Assembly: GCF_022129445.1 (NCBI RefSeq)
Contig: NZ_JADQAQ010000030.1
Location: forward strand, 1-56,997
Source: Photobacterium sp. Ph5
GTDB taxonomy: Bacteria; Pseudomonadota; Gammaproteobacteria; Enterobacterales; Vibrionaceae
Direction: 5' to 3'
DNA: 56,997 nt
Shown: one piece after another, positions 26,421 to 37,272 of the stretch
Position numbering within the stretch: the first letter of the stretch is position 1
How the letters are laid out: each line of letters opens with the position of its first letter
Made by a program: the position numbers and the translations under genes
The notes under the pieces: model-generated
What the model was told of the DNA's origin: nothing
Databases searched by the model: none
Seen by the model: the letters and a program-made list of their open reading frames with translations, nothing else

Positions 26421-28304
26421 TCACACTTCAGCCATATCGCCTTTGCTTTGCAACCAGTGACGACGATCTTCAGCACGCTTCTTACCAAGCAGCATGTCCA
26501 TCATTTCGTTGGTTTCACTGTCGTCATCAATCGTTAACTGCACTAAACGGCGAGTATTCGGATCCATGGTCGTTTCACGCAATTGCAATGGGTTCATCTC
26601 ACCCAGACCTTTAAATCGCTGTACGTTAACTTTGCCACGCTTACCTTTTAGGCGATCAAGAATACTGTTTTTCTCAGCCTCATCGAGGGCGTAGTACACT
26701 TCTTTACCCAAGTCGATACGGTACAACGGAGGCATTGCAATAAACACATGTCCTGCACGTACTAAGGTTTCAAAGTGCTTCATAAATAACGCACACAACA
26801 AGGTAGCAATGTGAAGACCATCGGAGTCCGCATCCGCAAGTACGCAGATCTTACCGTAGCGTAGCCCACTTAAATCATCACTATCTGGATCAATACCAAG
26901 TGCGACTGAAATATCATGTACTTCTTGAGAGGCAAGCACTTGATCGGCTGACACTTCCCACGTATTTAAGATCTTACCGCGAAGTGGCATGATCGCTTGG
27001 AACATACGATCACGAGCCTGTTTCGCCGAGCCGCCCGCCGAGTCACCCTCGACAAGGAATAATTCAGTGCGATTAAGATCTTGTTGTGAACAGTCCGCTA
27101 ATTTACCAGGCAGTGCTGGGCCTGATGCAATTTTCTTACGTACCACTTTTTTGCTTGCACGCATACGACGATGGGCATTCGCTATACAGACTTCTGCTAG
27201 TTGCTCAGCTAATTGTGGACGTTCATTAAGCCATAAGCTAAAGGCATCTTTCACCACACCAGAAACAAACGCCGCACATTGACGCGACGATAAACGTTCT
27301 TTGGTTTGACCGGCAAATTGTGGATCTTGGATTTTTACCGACAGGACATATGCACAACGATCCCAAATGTCATCAGCCGTTAATTTCACACCACGCGGCA
27401 ATAGATTACGGAACTCACAAAATTCACGCATCGCATCTAATAAGCCTTGGCGTAAACCGTTAACGTGAGTACCCCCTTGCGCTGTGGGGATCAAGTTAAC
27501 ATAACTTTCAGTGATCAATTCACCACCCTCAGGTAGCCATAACAGCGCCCAATCAGCGGCTTCTGTTTGCGAACTGAACACGCCAGTAAATGGTTCTTCT
27601 GGCAGTAATGTATACCCTTTTACACCTTCAGCAAGATAGTCTTTTAAGCCATCTTCATAGCACCAACGAATTGTTTCATCGGTGATTTTATTGGTGAATA
27701 CAATTTCTAAACCAGGGCATAACACTGCTTTAGCTTTTAAATTGCTCTTTAGGCGAGAAACGGAGAACTTGGCACTGTCGAAATATTTTGGATCAGGCCA
27801 AAAGTGAACGCGTGTGCCTTTTGCGCGACGGCCACACGTGCCTATCACTTCAAGCTCTGAGACCTTATCGCCATTTTCAAACGCAATTTGATACACTTGA
27901 CCATCACGTTTTACCGTGACTTCAACACGCTTAGAAAGGGCGTTTACTACCGAGATACCTACCCCGTGTAAACCACCTGAAAATTGGTAGTTTTTACCAG
28001 AAAACTTACCACCTGCGTGAAGCTTACATAAGATAAGTTCAACCCCAGAGACGCCCTCTTCAGGGTGAATATCAACCGGCATACCACGACCATCATCAAC
28101 CACTTCTAATGATTGATCGGCATGAAGGATCACTTCAACTTTTCGGGCATGTCCAGCCAATGCTTCATCGACACTGTTATCGATAACTTCTTGACCTAAG
28201 TGGTTAGGTCGAGCCGTGTCGGTATACATACCCGGACGGCGGCGTACTGGCTCAAGGCCATTAAGAACCTCAATGGCTCCAGCGTTATAGCTTTGATCTG
28301 TCAT
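26421..28304 (-). CDS. parE: DNA topoisomerase IV subunit B
   Basis: A 627-residue GHKL ATPase subunit of topoisomerase IV. Catalytic Glu47 is in IDNSVDEALAG, followed by the nucleotide motifs DDGRGMP and GLHGVG. The TOPRIM metal motif EGDSAGG starts at Glu419, with DADSDGLH downstream. The Mg-binding and quinolone-region segment PLRGKILNTWE is normal. About 215 bp separate it from the upstream yqiA, so it may also have its own promoter. Confidence 0.98.
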   Translation of the reverse strand: MTDQSYNAGAIEVLNGLEPVRRRPGMYTDTARPNHLGQEVIDNSVDEALAGHARKVEVILHADQSLEVVDDGRGMPVDIHPEEGVSGVELILCKLHAGGKFSGKNYQFSGGLHGVGISVVNALSKRVEVTVKRDGQVYQIAFENGDKVSELEVIGTCGRRAKGTRVHFWPDPKYFDSAKFSVSRLKSNLKAKAVLCPGLEIVFTNKITDETIRWCYEDGLKDYLAEGVKGYTLLPEEPFTGVFSSQTEAADWALLWLPEGGELITESYVNLIPTAQGGTHVNGLRQGLLDAMREFCEFRNLLPRGVKLTADDIWDRCAYVLSVKIQDPQFAGQTKERLSSRQCAAFVSGVVKDAFSLWLNERPQLAEQLAEVCIANAHRRMRASKKVVRKKIASGPALPGKLADCSQQDLNRTELFLVEGDSAGGSAKQARDRMFQAIMPLRGKILNTWEVSADQVLASQEVHDISVALGIDPDSDDLSGLRYGKICVLADADSDGLHIATLLCALFMKHFETLVRAGHVFIAMPPLYRIDLGKEVYYALDEAEKNSILDRLKGKRGKVNVQRFKGLGEMNPLQLRETTMDPNTRRLVQLTIDDDSETNEMMDMLLGKKRAEDRRHWLQSKGDMAEV

Positions 28305-28518
28305 ATCACGGAAATTTACGGGAAAGTTTTGAAAATAATAGTCAGTAACCCAGCGCTATATGTCAAGTTCTGGGAAACATGAAGGCTCACGACTGTGAGT
28401 AATGATGCTATTTACAAGAACATCAGATAGAACATGTCATAGAAATATAAGTAATATCAGAAAACATATCGCGACATAGCGTCACTCGCGAATGCTAAAC
28501 ATGGCAGCATTCTACCAG

Positions 28519-29097
28519 TTATATTTCTAAGAATTGGATAATTGACGCAGGAAATCGTTCAAAATTCACAAAACTATGATCCCCATTAGGTTCAACAGTC
28601 AATTTTGATTCAGCATATTTCATCATGGATTGGCGATAATCTAATACTTCATCACCTTCTTGTAATAACACCCAAAAACGTTGTGGAGCATGTATTGTCG
28701 CCACATCCAGTTGCTGTAATTGCGCCATATGCTGAGGAACAAGTACATAACTTTCACCACTATATGGGTTCTGCTGTGCCCCTAAATAGTTAACCAACAA
28801 CTCATAAGGTTTTACTGCCGGATTAATTAATACCGCAGGTAAAGCAAATCGTTCACTTAACCAAGTACATAAATACCCACCTAATGAACTTCCTACTAAA
28901 CCTATCTTATAGTCATCTTTAAAGCGAAGAAGTAACTGTTCAAGATAAACCTGCGCCTCTTCAGGATAGCTAGGTAATTGCGGCATCACAACCTTAATAT
29001 CAGGTCGATATGCTGCACAATACTGCGCCATTTGCTGAGCTTTCAGTGATTGTGGCGAGCTATTAAAGCCGTGTAAGTAAATAAGTAGTGATGGCAT
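28519..29097 (-). CDS. yqiA: Esterase YqiA
   Basis: A 192-residue small alpha/beta hydrolase (UPF0227/YqiA). The oxyanion HGF is at 9-11, the nucleophile Ser71 is in GSSLGG, and the late Asp (EGDEVLDY) and His (GDHSF) complete a triad. E. coli YqiA hydrolyses short acyl esters; its natural substrate is unknown. Its ATG overlaps the cpdA stop (TAATG), so the two are translationally coupled, as in the E. coli nudF-yqiB-cpdA-yqiA-parE cluster. Confidence 0.93.
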   Translation of the reverse strand: MPSLLIYLHGFNSSPQSLKAQQMAQYCAAYRPDIKVVMPQLPSYPEEAQVYLEQLLLRFKDDYKIGLVGSSLGGYLCTWLSERFALPAVLINPAVKPYELLVNYLGAQQNPYSGESYVLVPQHMAQLQQLDVATIHAPQRFWVLLQEGDEVLDYRQSMMKYAESKLTVEPNGDHSFVNFERFPASIIQFLEI

Positions 29098-29921
29098 TAA
29101 TACCCTGCGGAATCAAAAGTTGGTTGGAATACATTACCTTCAAGGCGCTCAACGTGAGTAATAATATCTCCTGCCGCAGTTAATTCTAAATAACGCCAAC
29201 CAGGGGTTTCTTGATCTAATGCAAAATCATCAGAATCAGGAAGAAATTGAATACACGTCGAAGGTGTCGCTAGCACTCTAACACCGCGATGAATACGATC
29301 TAACTCTTGGTGAATATGACCGCATAAAATAGCGTTAACTTGCGTATGTTTATCAATGACCTGCCATAGTGCATCACTATTGTGTAATTGATGCTGATCA
29401 AGCCATGCGCTTCCTGCGGGTAACGGATGATGATGGAGTAATACTAAAGCATGTCGCTCAGGATATAGTGATAAAGCATGATCAAGTAATGCTAATTGGT
29501 GATGAGATAATTCACCATGTGGAACACCAGCAACTTGACTATCAAGTAATACAACTTGCCAATGCTCACCGACCAATACTTGTTCACAATCTTTAATTTG
29601 TTCAGAAGGTAATATTGATGCCATTGTTGGTTGGTAATCGTGATTACCCGGTAACCAAAAACACGGTTGTTCCCAACGAGCAATGCCTTCAGCAAAACGT
29701 TGGTAAGAATCAGGAGTGTGATCTTGGGAAATATCTCCCGTAGCAACAATTGCATCAAATTTACGCGCAGAAGCATCTACCGCATTAAGTACGGCATGAA
29801 AGCTCTGTTGAGTTGCCACACCAAGCAAAGCGCCCGATTCATTGGCAAACAAATGAGTGTCTGTAATTTGAAGAAGAACCACACTATCAGGGTTCGTCTG
29901 TGGCAGCGAATAGGTCTGCAA
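29097..29921 (-). CDS. cpdA: 3',5'-cyclic-AMP phosphodiesterase
   Basis: A 274-residue class III phosphodiesterase that hydrolyses cAMP and so tunes CRP signalling. Metallophosphoesterase motifs are DTHLF (Asp21, His23), ATGDISQD, GNHD, and LLHHHPLPAGSAWLDQH with GHIHQE. The likely start is TTG at 29921, because homology to E. coli CpdA begins right after it and no ATG is in frame nearby; AAGG lies about 12 bp upstream, so the exact start is uncertain. Rare starts in this cluster may limit expression. Confidence 0.94.
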   Translation of the reverse strand: MQTYSLPQTNPDSVVLLQITDTHLFANESGALLGVATQQSFHAVLNAVDASARKFDAIVATGDISQDHTPDSYQRFAEGIARWEQPCFWLPGNHDYQPTMASILPSEQIKDCEQVLVGEHWQVVLLDSQVAGVPHGELSHHQLALLDHALSLYPERHALVLLHHHPLPAGSAWLDQHQLHNSDALWQVIDKHTQVNAILCGHIHQELDRIHRGVRVLATPSTCIQFLPDSDDFALDQETPGWRYLELTAAGDIITHVERLEGNVFQPTFDSAGY

Positions 29922-29959
29922 AACGTCAAAAACCTTGTCTTTTAATCAATCAAAAACAA

Positions 29960-30388
29960 TTAACAAACCGATTGGTTACTGATCCCACGACGTAAACAAT
30001 GGTTTAACCAATCGCCTAAAAAACGATTTACTTGATGTTTCTCATCTTTCTGATGCATACGCAAGTTAGGATAATCATATATTGGCTTTAAACGAGAAAT
30101 CTGTTGGGCGGAACACACTTCTGCGACTTTAGCATCATGATAAAGCCTTACCGTTAACACTGGCGATAAATAATCGACAACATCTTGAACGCTCTCTAAT
30201 TCTAGAGAAATCATCGTGGTATAACGTGTGGATTCAATGATTTTTAAGCGATATATATCATCACATACCCGATAAAACCTTTCATCACCTACTTCGTCAC
30301 TACGAGGTAATAACGGGAGCAACTTAGCATAATTGGTTTCGTACAAGCGCATTAGGCTTGATAAATCGACAGAATATCGAGAGTTCAA
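29960..30388 (-). CDS. yqiB: YqiB family protein (DUF1249)
   Basis: A 142-residue DUF1249 protein of unknown function, conserved between nudF and cpdA. Conserved stretches are ESTRYTTMISLE, VRLYHDAKVAEVCSAQQI and DEKHQVNRFLGDWL. The start is TTG at 30388, preceded by AAAGGA at 8 bp, which makes the rare start convincing. No membrane segment or signal peptide is seen. The shared operon with cpdA and nudF suggests nucleotide-related housekeeping, but this is only context. Confidence 0.92.
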   Translation of the reverse strand: MNSRYSVDLSSLMRLYETNYAKLLPLLPRSDEVGDERFYRVCDDIYRLKIIESTRYTTMISLELESVQDVVDYLSPVLTVRLYHDAKVAEVCSAQQISRLKPIYDYPNLRMHQKDEKHQVNRFLGDWLNHCLRRGISNQSVC

Positions 30389-30426
30389 TGATAAAATCCT
30401 TTAAATAGTTATAACCTTTTATTCGC

Positions 30427-31053
30427 CTATTTTTGTAACTGTGAATAATGGAGCTGTAACCACTGTAAGGCAATAATCGAGGCTGCATTTTCAATTTTAC
30501 CAGATTCTACCCACTGATAGGCTTGCGTTCTTGAAACAACATGAACGCGAATATCTTCACTTTCTTCGGCTAGACCATGAATACCACTCGCTGTTGTGCT
30601 ATCAACAATACCAACAAAGATATCCAGCATTTCAGAGCACCCACCAGAGCTGGATAAATAACGTGTCACTTTTTTCAGCTTTGTGACTGTTACCCCTGCC
30701 TCTTCAACGGCTTCTCGTTTAACGACATCTTCTGCAGATTCATCTTGGTGATCAATCATACCCGCTACAATTTCTAACTGCCAAGGCTCGCACCCTGCAG
30801 CCATTGCACCAACACGAAATTGTTCAATTAAAACCACTTCATCAGTGACAGGATCATAAGGTAATAATGCGGCAGCATGTCCACGTTCAAACATTTCTCG
30901 ACTGACCGTTTCACTCCATCCACCAGCAAATAGTTTATGACGAAAACGGTATTTCACCATTTTAAAAAAGCCATTGTAGACAATGTCTTTCGCCTCAATT
31001 TTCACATCATCCACACAAAATTGCAGTGGATTTTTCTCATTTTGGCTCATCAT
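30427..31053 (-). CDS. nudF: ADP-ribose pyrophosphatase NudF
   Basis: A 208-residue Nudix hydrolase that cleaves ADP-ribose to AMP and ribose 5-phosphate. The Nudix box runs from Gly98 to Gly120 with REAVEEAG intact at 113-120. The loop between the first Gly and the first Glu has six residues instead of the usual five (MIDHQD against MIEEG in E. coli). The strongly conserved tail GLADE-like, EDIRVHVVSRTQAYQWVESGKIENAASIIALQWLQLH supports orthology. Two adjacent ATGs (31053, 31050) follow AAGAGAA. It is divergent from tolC, as in E. coli. Confidence 0.95.
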   Translation of the reverse strand: MMSQNEKNPLQFCVDDVKIEAKDIVYNGFFKMVKYRFRHKLFAGGWSETVSREMFERGHAAALLPYDPVTDEVVLIEQFRVGAMAAGCEPWQLEIVAGMIDHQDESAEDVVKREAVEEAGVTVTKLKKVTRYLSSSGGCSEMLDIFVGIVDSTTASGIHGLAEESEDIRVHVVSRTQAYQWVESGKIENAASIIALQWLQLHYSQLQK

Positions 31054-31370
31054 TATTCTCTTATATAAATAAAGTGCGCTAGCTCGCAATAATTAACAGA
31101 TAATCATATCAAACAGAGAAGGTTAGCTATCTTTTCATTCAATCAAGTTATCAGCAATGATTTACTTCAACAAAGCTAATAAAGATTACATTTTTTTTTA
31201 AATTAAATTGATGACAGCCTAAATTAAAACCACTATAGATGAAAAATAAACGACAATATTTGCGTAAATTTTTGCAATGATCAGTTTCAAGCAAGGCATG
31301 TTAAGGTAAACTACACCTTATACTTTAATTTTAGCTTCCATTTTTGTCAGCAAGACCAGGAAAGGCATCC
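31054..31370. other. Divergent intergenic region nudF / tolC
   Basis: About 317 bp, AT-rich, with no gene that I can support. It must contain both promoters. Possible tolC elements (TTGCGT near 31260, TAAACT near 31306) do not have acceptable spacing, and I cannot identify a mar-type box. Confidence 0.5.
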
Positions 31371-32660
31371 ATGAAAAAATTGCTTCCAATCGTTATCAGC
31401 CTTGCATTTGGCTCACTAAGTCAATCAGCTCTTGCTGATGATCTCGCTCAAATTTATCAGCAAGCAAAACAAAATGATCCACAACTTCTAAAAGCCGCGG
31501 CAGATAAAGATGCAGCATTTGAAGCAATCAACTCATCTCGCAGTGTATTGCTACCACAAATTAACTTAACTGCGGGTTACAATACCTTTCATCTAGATGC
31601 TAAAGATAAACAAGATGGATTCAATGCAGGTATCGGGCTAGATCAATCTATCTATAACCGTGCTAGCTGGGTTGGATTAGATATTGCTGAAAAACAAGCG
31701 CGTCAAAGTGATGCGGCTTATGCAGTACAACAGCAAGGACTTATCCTTCGCGTATCACAAGCTTATTTTGATGTATTGAAAGCAAAAGATGATTTGAAAT
31801 TTGTTGAAGCTGAAAAAGCGGCAGTAGGTCGTCAACTTGAGCAAATGAAGCAACGCTTTGAAGTAGGTCTATCTGCGATTACAGATGTACATGATGCACA
31901 AGCACAATATGATAGCGTACTCGCAAACGTGATTATAAAACAAAACGCTGTTGAAAATAGCTATGAAGCACTACGTGAAATCACCGGTCAAGAATATACC
32001 TCTCTTGATGCGTTAAATACAAAGACGTTTGCTGCAAGTAAATTACCGCAAGCCGCCGATGCACTGGTAAAGACAGCACAAACTGAGAACCTTACCTTAC
32101 TAGCCTCTCGTATCGGCCAAGATATTTCACGTGATAATATTTCACTAGCAGAATCTGGTCACTTACCAACACTGTCATTTACTACAGGCTATAGCTACGA
32201 TAAAACAGCATCAATAAGTCCAGATGAAGGTACACTAACTGCTGGTATTAAAATGGATCTCCCAGTTTATAGTGGTGGAGATACGTCATCTAAAGTCAAA
32301 CAAGCACAATATGGTTATGTTGCAGCAAGTGAAGAGCTTGAAGGTCAATACCGTACCGTTGTGAAAGATGTCCGTAATTACTACAACAACATCAATGCAC
32401 AAATTGGTGCTATTCATGCTTACCAACAATCTGTAATTTCTGCAAAATCAGCATTAGAAGCAACAGAAGCAGGTTTTGATGTCGGTACTCGTACTATCGT
32501 CGACGTATTAGATTCAACACGCCGCCTTTACCAAGCCAATAGTCAGTTAGCGAATTCACGTTATGATTATATTCTGGCTCAACTACAGCTAAAACAAGCG
32601 GTAGGTACTCTGAGTGAACAAGATATTATTGATATCAATAAAGGCTTAGTAAGAAACTAA
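31371..32660 (+). CDS. tolC: Outer-membrane efflux channel TolC
   Basis: A 429-residue trimeric outer-membrane tunnel used by RND efflux pumps and type I secretion. A signal peptide of about 22 residues ends ALA-DDLAQIYQ. Two internally repeated outer-membrane-efflux domains follow, with helical turns ISDVHDAQAQYD-like and TIVDVLDSTRRLYQA. It is shorter than E. coli TolC because it lacks a long C-terminal extension. ATG at 31371 has AGGAAAGG upstream; the 31344 ATG adds a non-signal-like extension. It is divergent from nudF. Confidence 0.96.
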   Translation: MKKLLPIVISLAFGSLSQSALADDLAQIYQQAKQNDPQLLKAAADKDAAFEAINSSRSVLLPQINLTAGYNTFHLDAKDKQDGFNAGIGLDQSIYNRASWVGLDIAEKQARQSDAAYAVQQQGLILRVSQAYFDVLKAKDDLKFVEAEKAAVGRQLEQMKQRFEVGLSAITDVHDAQAQYDSVLANVIIKQNAVENSYEALREITGQEYTSLDALNTKTFAASKLPQAADALVKTAQTENLTLLASRIGQDISRDNISLAESGHLPTLSFTTGYSYDKTASISPDEGTLTAGIKMDLPVYSGGDTSSKVKQAQYGYVAASEELEGQYRTVVKDVRNYYNNINAQIGAIHAYQQSVISAKSALEATEAGFDVGTRTIVDVLDSTRRLYQANSQLANSRYDYILAQLQLKQAVGTLSEQDIIDINKGLVRN

Positions 32661-32675
32661 TCCTTTGATAACAAT

Positions 32676-32703
32676 AAAAAAGCGCCTTTCGGCGCTTTTT
32701 TAT
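32676..32703. terminator. Bidirectional terminator, tolC / hldE
   Basis: AAAAAAGCGCC and GGCGCTTTTTT with loop TTTC lie between convergent genes. Confidence 0.92.
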
Positions 32704-32742
32704 TGTCTGTCATAAGAGAGTAGTTTCTCTATACCGACAATT

Positions 32743-34173
32743 TTAACCACGACCACCACGGATCGCTTCAATGATTTTTGACGTTGAGCAACCATCTTCA
32801 AAGTTAAGTACCAGTACTTGACCACCAGCCGCTACAACTTCTTTACCACCAGCAATTTCTTCTGGTTTATAATCGCCACCTTTAACCAAAATGCTCGGCA
32901 GCACTTCACTGATCAAACGTTGTGGTGTTTCTTCAGTAAACGGTACCACCCAATCAACAGCGCCAAGGCCCGCCAATACAGCCATACGACGATCTTCTGG
33001 ATTTACGGGACGACCAGGACCTTTTAAGCCTTTCACTGAGCTATCAGAGTTCACAGCCACAATTAAACGATCGCCTAATTTTGCAGCTTCAGTTAAATAA
33101 GCAACGTGACCTGCATGTAAAATATCAAAACAACCATTCGTCATAACTACCGTTTCACCACGTGCACGTGCTGATTTTACGGCTTGAATTAATTGAGGCT
33201 CGGAAATTACACCAAAACCACTGTCCTGACTGCCGTGAATGGCATCCGTTAATTCAATAGTAGATAGCGTTGATGTGCCCAGTTTCGCAACAACGACACC
33301 AGCCGCAGCATTGGCTAATTTACAAGCATCTGATAACGATTTACCTGCAGACAATGAAGCAGCAAGCACTGAAATCACCGTATCACCAGCACCTGTTACG
33401 TCATACACTTCTTGCGCTTGCGTTGGCATATGTAAAGGCTCACTGCCTTTTTCAAGTAACGTCATACCATGCTCAGAGCGAGTGACTAACAAGGCTTCAA
33501 AATCAAACTTTTCAATAAGGGATAAACCTTTCTCGACTAAGTCTTCATCTGACGTGACTTTACCTACTACCGCTTCAAACTCAGATAAGTTCGGTGTAAG
33601 TAGCGTAGCACCACGGTAACGTTCAAAATCCGAACCTTTTGGATCAATTAACACAGGCACATTTGCTTCGCGCGCTAATTGGATCATACCTTGGACGTGC
33701 TCTAATACACCTTTCGCATAATCAGATAAAATGACGGCTTTCACATCCGTTAATGATTGCTTCATGCATGCCATAATTGGTGCTGGATCAACGTTATGAA
33801 AACCTTCTTCAAAGTCTAGGCGAACCAATTGCTGACCACGGCTCATCACTCGTAGTTTGGTAATAGTTGGATAATCAGGAAACGATACAAAATCACAACG
33901 GATATTTAAAGAAGATAATTTCTCTGCTAATACTTTTGCAGGCTCATCTACACCGGTTAAACCAATCAATTTTGCATGTCCACCTAATGCTGCAATATTC
34001 ATTGCAACGTTCGCGGCACCACCCGGGCGATCTTCTATCTGATCAACCTTAACAACAGGTACTGGCGCTTCTGGCGATATACGCCCTGTAGGACCAGTCC
34101 AATAACGGTCTAGCATGACATCACCAACGATCAATACACCGGCTTGGTTATAATCAGGAAGGGTCAGTTTCAT
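32743..34173 (-). CDS. hldE: Bifunctional heptose 7-phosphate kinase / heptose 1-phosphate adenylyltransferase
   Basis: A 476-residue fusion enzyme that makes ADP-D-glycero-D-manno-heptose for the inner LPS core. Residues 1-320 or so are a ribokinase-like kinase ([27 protein letters not shown]). Residues 345-476 are a cytidylyltransferase-like domain with [12 protein letters not shown] (HAGH at 353-356) and [22 protein letters not shown] at 34173 has GGAG 7 bp upstream; the 34203 start is weaker. It follows glnE by about 78 bp, an order shared with E. coli. Confidence 0.97.
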   Translation of the reverse strand: MKLTLPDYNQAGVLIVGDVMLDRYWTGPTGRISPEAPVPVVKVDQIEDRPGGAANVAMNIAALGGHAKLIGLTGVDEPAKVLAEKLSSLNIRCDFVSFPDYPTITKLRVMSRGQQLVRLDFEEGFHNVDPAPIMACMKQSLTDVKAVILSDYAKGVLEHVQGMIQLAREANVPVLIDPKGSDFERYRGATLLTPNLSEFEAVVGKVTSDEDLVEKGLSLIEKFDFEALLVTRSEHGMTLLEKGSEPLHMPTQAQEVYDVTGAGDTVISVLAASLSAGKSLSDACKLANAAAGVVVAKLGTSTLSTIELTDAIHGSQDSGFGVISEPQLIQAVKSARARGETVVMTNGCFDILHAGHVAYLTEAAKLGDRLIVAVNSDSSVKGLKGPGRPVNPEDRRMAVLAGLGAVDWVVPFTEETPQRLISEVLPSILVKGGDYKPEEIAGGKEVVAAGGQVLVLNFEDGCSTSKIIEAIRGGRG

Positions 34174-34251
34174 TTTTTTCTCCGGGAATGTGAAAACGCT
34201 CAAATACTAGCATAAACAAAAATCAAGATGCATCAGGACAATGTTATTCCG

Positions 34252-37149
34252 TTAATTATCATCAATATTGATTGGCTCTAAAATTTTCTGCCAGATCACT
34301 TCAACATTTTCTCGTAGCTCAACAAATTGTTCATCGGATACATACGCATCTAATCCTAATAAATTAAGCTTATGTGTTTCATTACGCATTTCACAGTAAG
34401 CATGCTGGAGTAATTTTGCATCCTCAGCGGAAATGATGCCTTCTTGTATCATCGATGAAAATATACGGATATTATCAGACCAACGGGTTACGTCAGGTTG
34501 CTCAGCAGCATTCGCTAACACAAGAAATTGGGCGAGAAATTCAATATCGGTGATCCCACCTTTATCTTGTTTTAAACCAAACATTCCCGCTTTTTTCTTA
34601 CCTAAATGATCACGCATTTTATGGCGCATCTCGACAACGGCTTTGGCTAATTCATTTCGTTTGCGAGGAATTGATAATATCTGCTGACGAACATCAGCAA
34701 AAGCGTGTTGCAGTTGTTGATCACCATAAATCATGCGAGCACGAACAAGCGCCTGATGCTCCCATGTCCACGCATCTTGCTGCTGATAATCAGCAAACGC
34801 GGTGACGGTACTGACCAATAACCCTGAAGCACCAGATGGACGTAACCGCATATCAACCTCATATAACACGCCTGATGCGGTTCGAGTTGAAAATAGGTGA
34901 ATGATCCGTTGCGCTAGACGTAAATAAAATTGACGGCCATCTATTTCTTTAAGGCCGTTGGTATAAACATTATCAGGGCAATCATGCATAAAGACCAAAT
35001 CAAGATCAGAGCCATAACCAAGCTCCCAACCACCAACTTTGCCATAGCCCACAACACCAAACCCTTTACCCTGTCGTTCAACTAAATGGCTCGGCTCACC
35101 ATATTTCTGAGCAATTTGTAACCATGCTTGGTTCACTACAGCTGCAACAATCGCTTCAGCTAAATAAGTTAAGTGATCACTAACCTTCATCACAGGTAAA
35201 ATGCCTGCAATGTCAGCCGCTGCAATTTTCAATAACTGCACTTGTTTAAACTGTCGAATCGCCTCCATTTGCTGCTCCATATCTTCTTCTGGAATACGAG
35301 CAAGATATTCACGCAGTTCGTCTTTATAACTGGTGAGCTCTGTCGGCTTATAAAGGTGCTGTGGATCGAGTAATTCATCTAATAAAAGTGGATATAACGC
35401 CAGTTGATCCGCAACCATAGGGCTTGCAGCACAAAGTCGAATCAATTGCTGTAAAGCGGCTGGGTGTTCAACCAATAGCTCAAGATAAGTGGTACGTGTT
35501 GCGATCCGAATGATCAGTTTAGTTAAACGCGGTAACAGTTGAGTCGCATCATCTCGCATCACAACTTGCGATAACACTTCGGGCATTAGGCGAGCTAACA
35601 CTTCGCGCCCACGGGGGCCCAATGTACGTTTAGACAACTCAGCTTTAAAACCAATTAAGTGCTCTGCTAACTCAATTGATGCTGGCTCATTTAATTCAGT
35701 AAGGATCGCGAGTAGAACTTCGTAATTGAGTACCATTGCCCACATTTCATGGTATTGGGCATCGACACTTGCTTGATCATCTTGCTCTTCCACACCGATG
35801 ATATCTTCAAAAATCAAGTGAATAGCAGACATATGTGATTCAACATCTTGCAGTAAAGCAGCCCAATCAGCATATCCCATTGCACACGCTAAACGCGCTT
35901 GATCAAGTGCTTTATCTGGTAACGTTTGCGTTTGTTTATCGTCGATTGCTTGGAGTAAATTCTCTAAACGGCGCAAGAAACAATAGCCATCTTGTAACAC
36001 AGCCACATCTTGTGAGGGCAATAAACCTAATTCATTCATCGCTGATAAGGTTGGCAATAATCCTCGTCCTCGCAGACTCGGTTCACGTCCACCACGGATC
36101 AACTGAAACGACTGGGCAATAAATTCAACTTCTCGGATCCCACCGGCGCCTAATTTAATATTATTGCTAAGTCCTCGACGTCTTACTTCACTACTGATCA
36201 TCGCTTTCATTCGACGCAAAGCTTGTACAGCACTGAAGTCGATATAACGACGAAAAACAAAGGGGCGTAACATTTGACGTAATTCTTGGTACTGGCTAAA
36301 GCTTTCTCTTCCCATAACGCGCGCTTTGATCATCGCATAACGTTCCCAATCACGTCCTTGCTCTTGGTAATAATCTTCAAGGGCTGCATAGCTCATCACC
36401 AATGGGCCACTGTCGCCAAAAGGACGTAAACGCATATCAACGCGATAACAAAAGCCATCATAAGTTTGTTGATCTAACGCTTTAATCAACTTCTGTCCTA
36501 ATCGGGTAAAGAACTGCGCATTAGCAAGACTTCGACGCCCACCTTGCGTTTCACCATTTTCTGGATAGGTAAAAATAAGATCGATATCAGAAGAAAAGTT
36601 TAGCTCTCCACCACCCAGTTTACCCATTCCTAATACCAACATAGGCTGAGCTTCACCGCTTGCGTTCATTGGTGTGCCCCAATCAGCACAACATTGACGA
36701 TATAACCAATGGTACGCTTCCATAATCAACGCTTCAGCAAGCAGTGATAAAGCCTCTAAACTCTGCTCTAATGGAACAACATTGGTAAAGTCATGCCAAG
36801 CAATAAGACACATTTGTCGACGACGAAATTGCCTTAACACATGCATTAATTGGTTTTCATCTTTTACATCATTTAACTGCTCAGATAAGCACAGGCGGTA
36901 ATCAATCGATTCAACATGCTGACGATGATGCAGTAGCCAAGTTAGCCATTCAGGATCTTGCACTAATGACGAAAAAATAAAATCACTTAAGCCTAAAACT
37001 GAACGCAGTTCTTCTCTATCTTGTCCCTGCCATTGCACTAATGCTTCAGGGTGATGTTCGGCAAGTTTTTGAATAGCAAGATCAGCGGCATCAGCCAGAG
37101 AAGTAAAACGAGAAACATTAGGAAAAAAAGCGCTCTTTTCTACAGTCAT
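34252..37149 (-). CDS. glnE: Glutamine synthetase adenylyltransferase / deadenylase
   Basis: A 965-residue two-domain enzyme that adenylylates (C-terminal) and deadenylylates (N-terminal) glutamine synthetase in response to PII and glutamine. Both nucleotidyltransferase motifs are intact: [18 protein letters not shown] in the N half and [18 protein letters not shown] in the C half. Length is close to the E. coli enzyme (946). AAGGAAA lies 6 bp before the ATG. It lies upstream of hldE in the same direction. Confidence 0.97.
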   Translation of the reverse strand: MTVEKSAFFPNVSRFTSLADAADLAIQKLAEHHPEALVQWQGQDREELRSVLGLSDFIFSSLVQDPEWLTWLLHHRQHVESIDYRLCLSEQLNDVKDENQLMHVLRQFRRRQMCLIAWHDFTNVVPLEQSLEALSLLAEALIMEAYHWLYRQCCADWGTPMNASGEAQPMLVLGMGKLGGGELNFSSDIDLIFTYPENGETQGGRRSLANAQFFTRLGQKLIKALDQQTYDGFCYRVDMRLRPFGDSGPLVMSYAALEDYYQEQGRDWERYAMIKARVMGRESFSQYQELRQMLRPFVFRRYIDFSAVQALRRMKAMISSEVRRRGLSNNIKLGAGGIREVEFIAQSFQLIRGGREPSLRGRGLLPTLSAMNELGLLPSQDVAVLQDGYCFLRRLENLLQAIDDKQTQTLPDKALDQARLACAMGYADWAALLQDVESHMSAIHLIFEDIIGVEEQDDQASVDAQYHEMWAMVLNYEVLLAILTELNEPASIELAEHLIGFKAELSKRTLGPRGREVLARLMPEVLSQVVMRDDATQLLPRLTKLIIRIATRTTYLELLVEHPAALQQLIRLCAASPMVADQLALYPLLLDELLDPQHLYKPTELTSYKDELREYLARIPEEDMEQQMEAIRQFKQVQLLKIAAADIAGILPVMKVSDHLTYLAEAIVAAVVNQAWLQIAQKYGEPSHLVERQGKGFGVVGYGKVGGWELGYGSDLDLVFMHDCPDNVYTNGLKEIDGRQFYLRLAQRIIHLFSTRTASGVLYEVDMRLRPSGASGLLVSTVTAFADYQQQDAWTWEHQALVRARMIYGDQQLQHAFADVRQQILSIPRKRNELAKAVVEMRHKMRDHLGKKKAGMFGLKQDKGGITDIEFLAQFLVLANAAEQPDVTRWSDNIRIFSSMIQEGIISAEDAKLLQHAYCEMRNETHKLNLLGLDAYVSDEQFVELRENVEVIWQKILEPINIDDN

Positions 37150-37197
37150 GTGCTTTCCTTGAACAAGTAATCTGACAGAATTGTTTCTACATTAGCA

Positions 37198-37227
37198 TAG
37201 AAAAACGCCCATCAAATGATGGGCGTT
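37198..37227 (-). terminator. Chemoreceptor gene terminator
   Basis: AACGCCCATCA and TGATGGGCGTT form an 11-bp stem; T's follow on the minus strand. Confidence 0.82.
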
Positions 37228-37272
37228 ATAATTTTGTACATTACCGATTATCTCATTACATGAGATGCTGCA

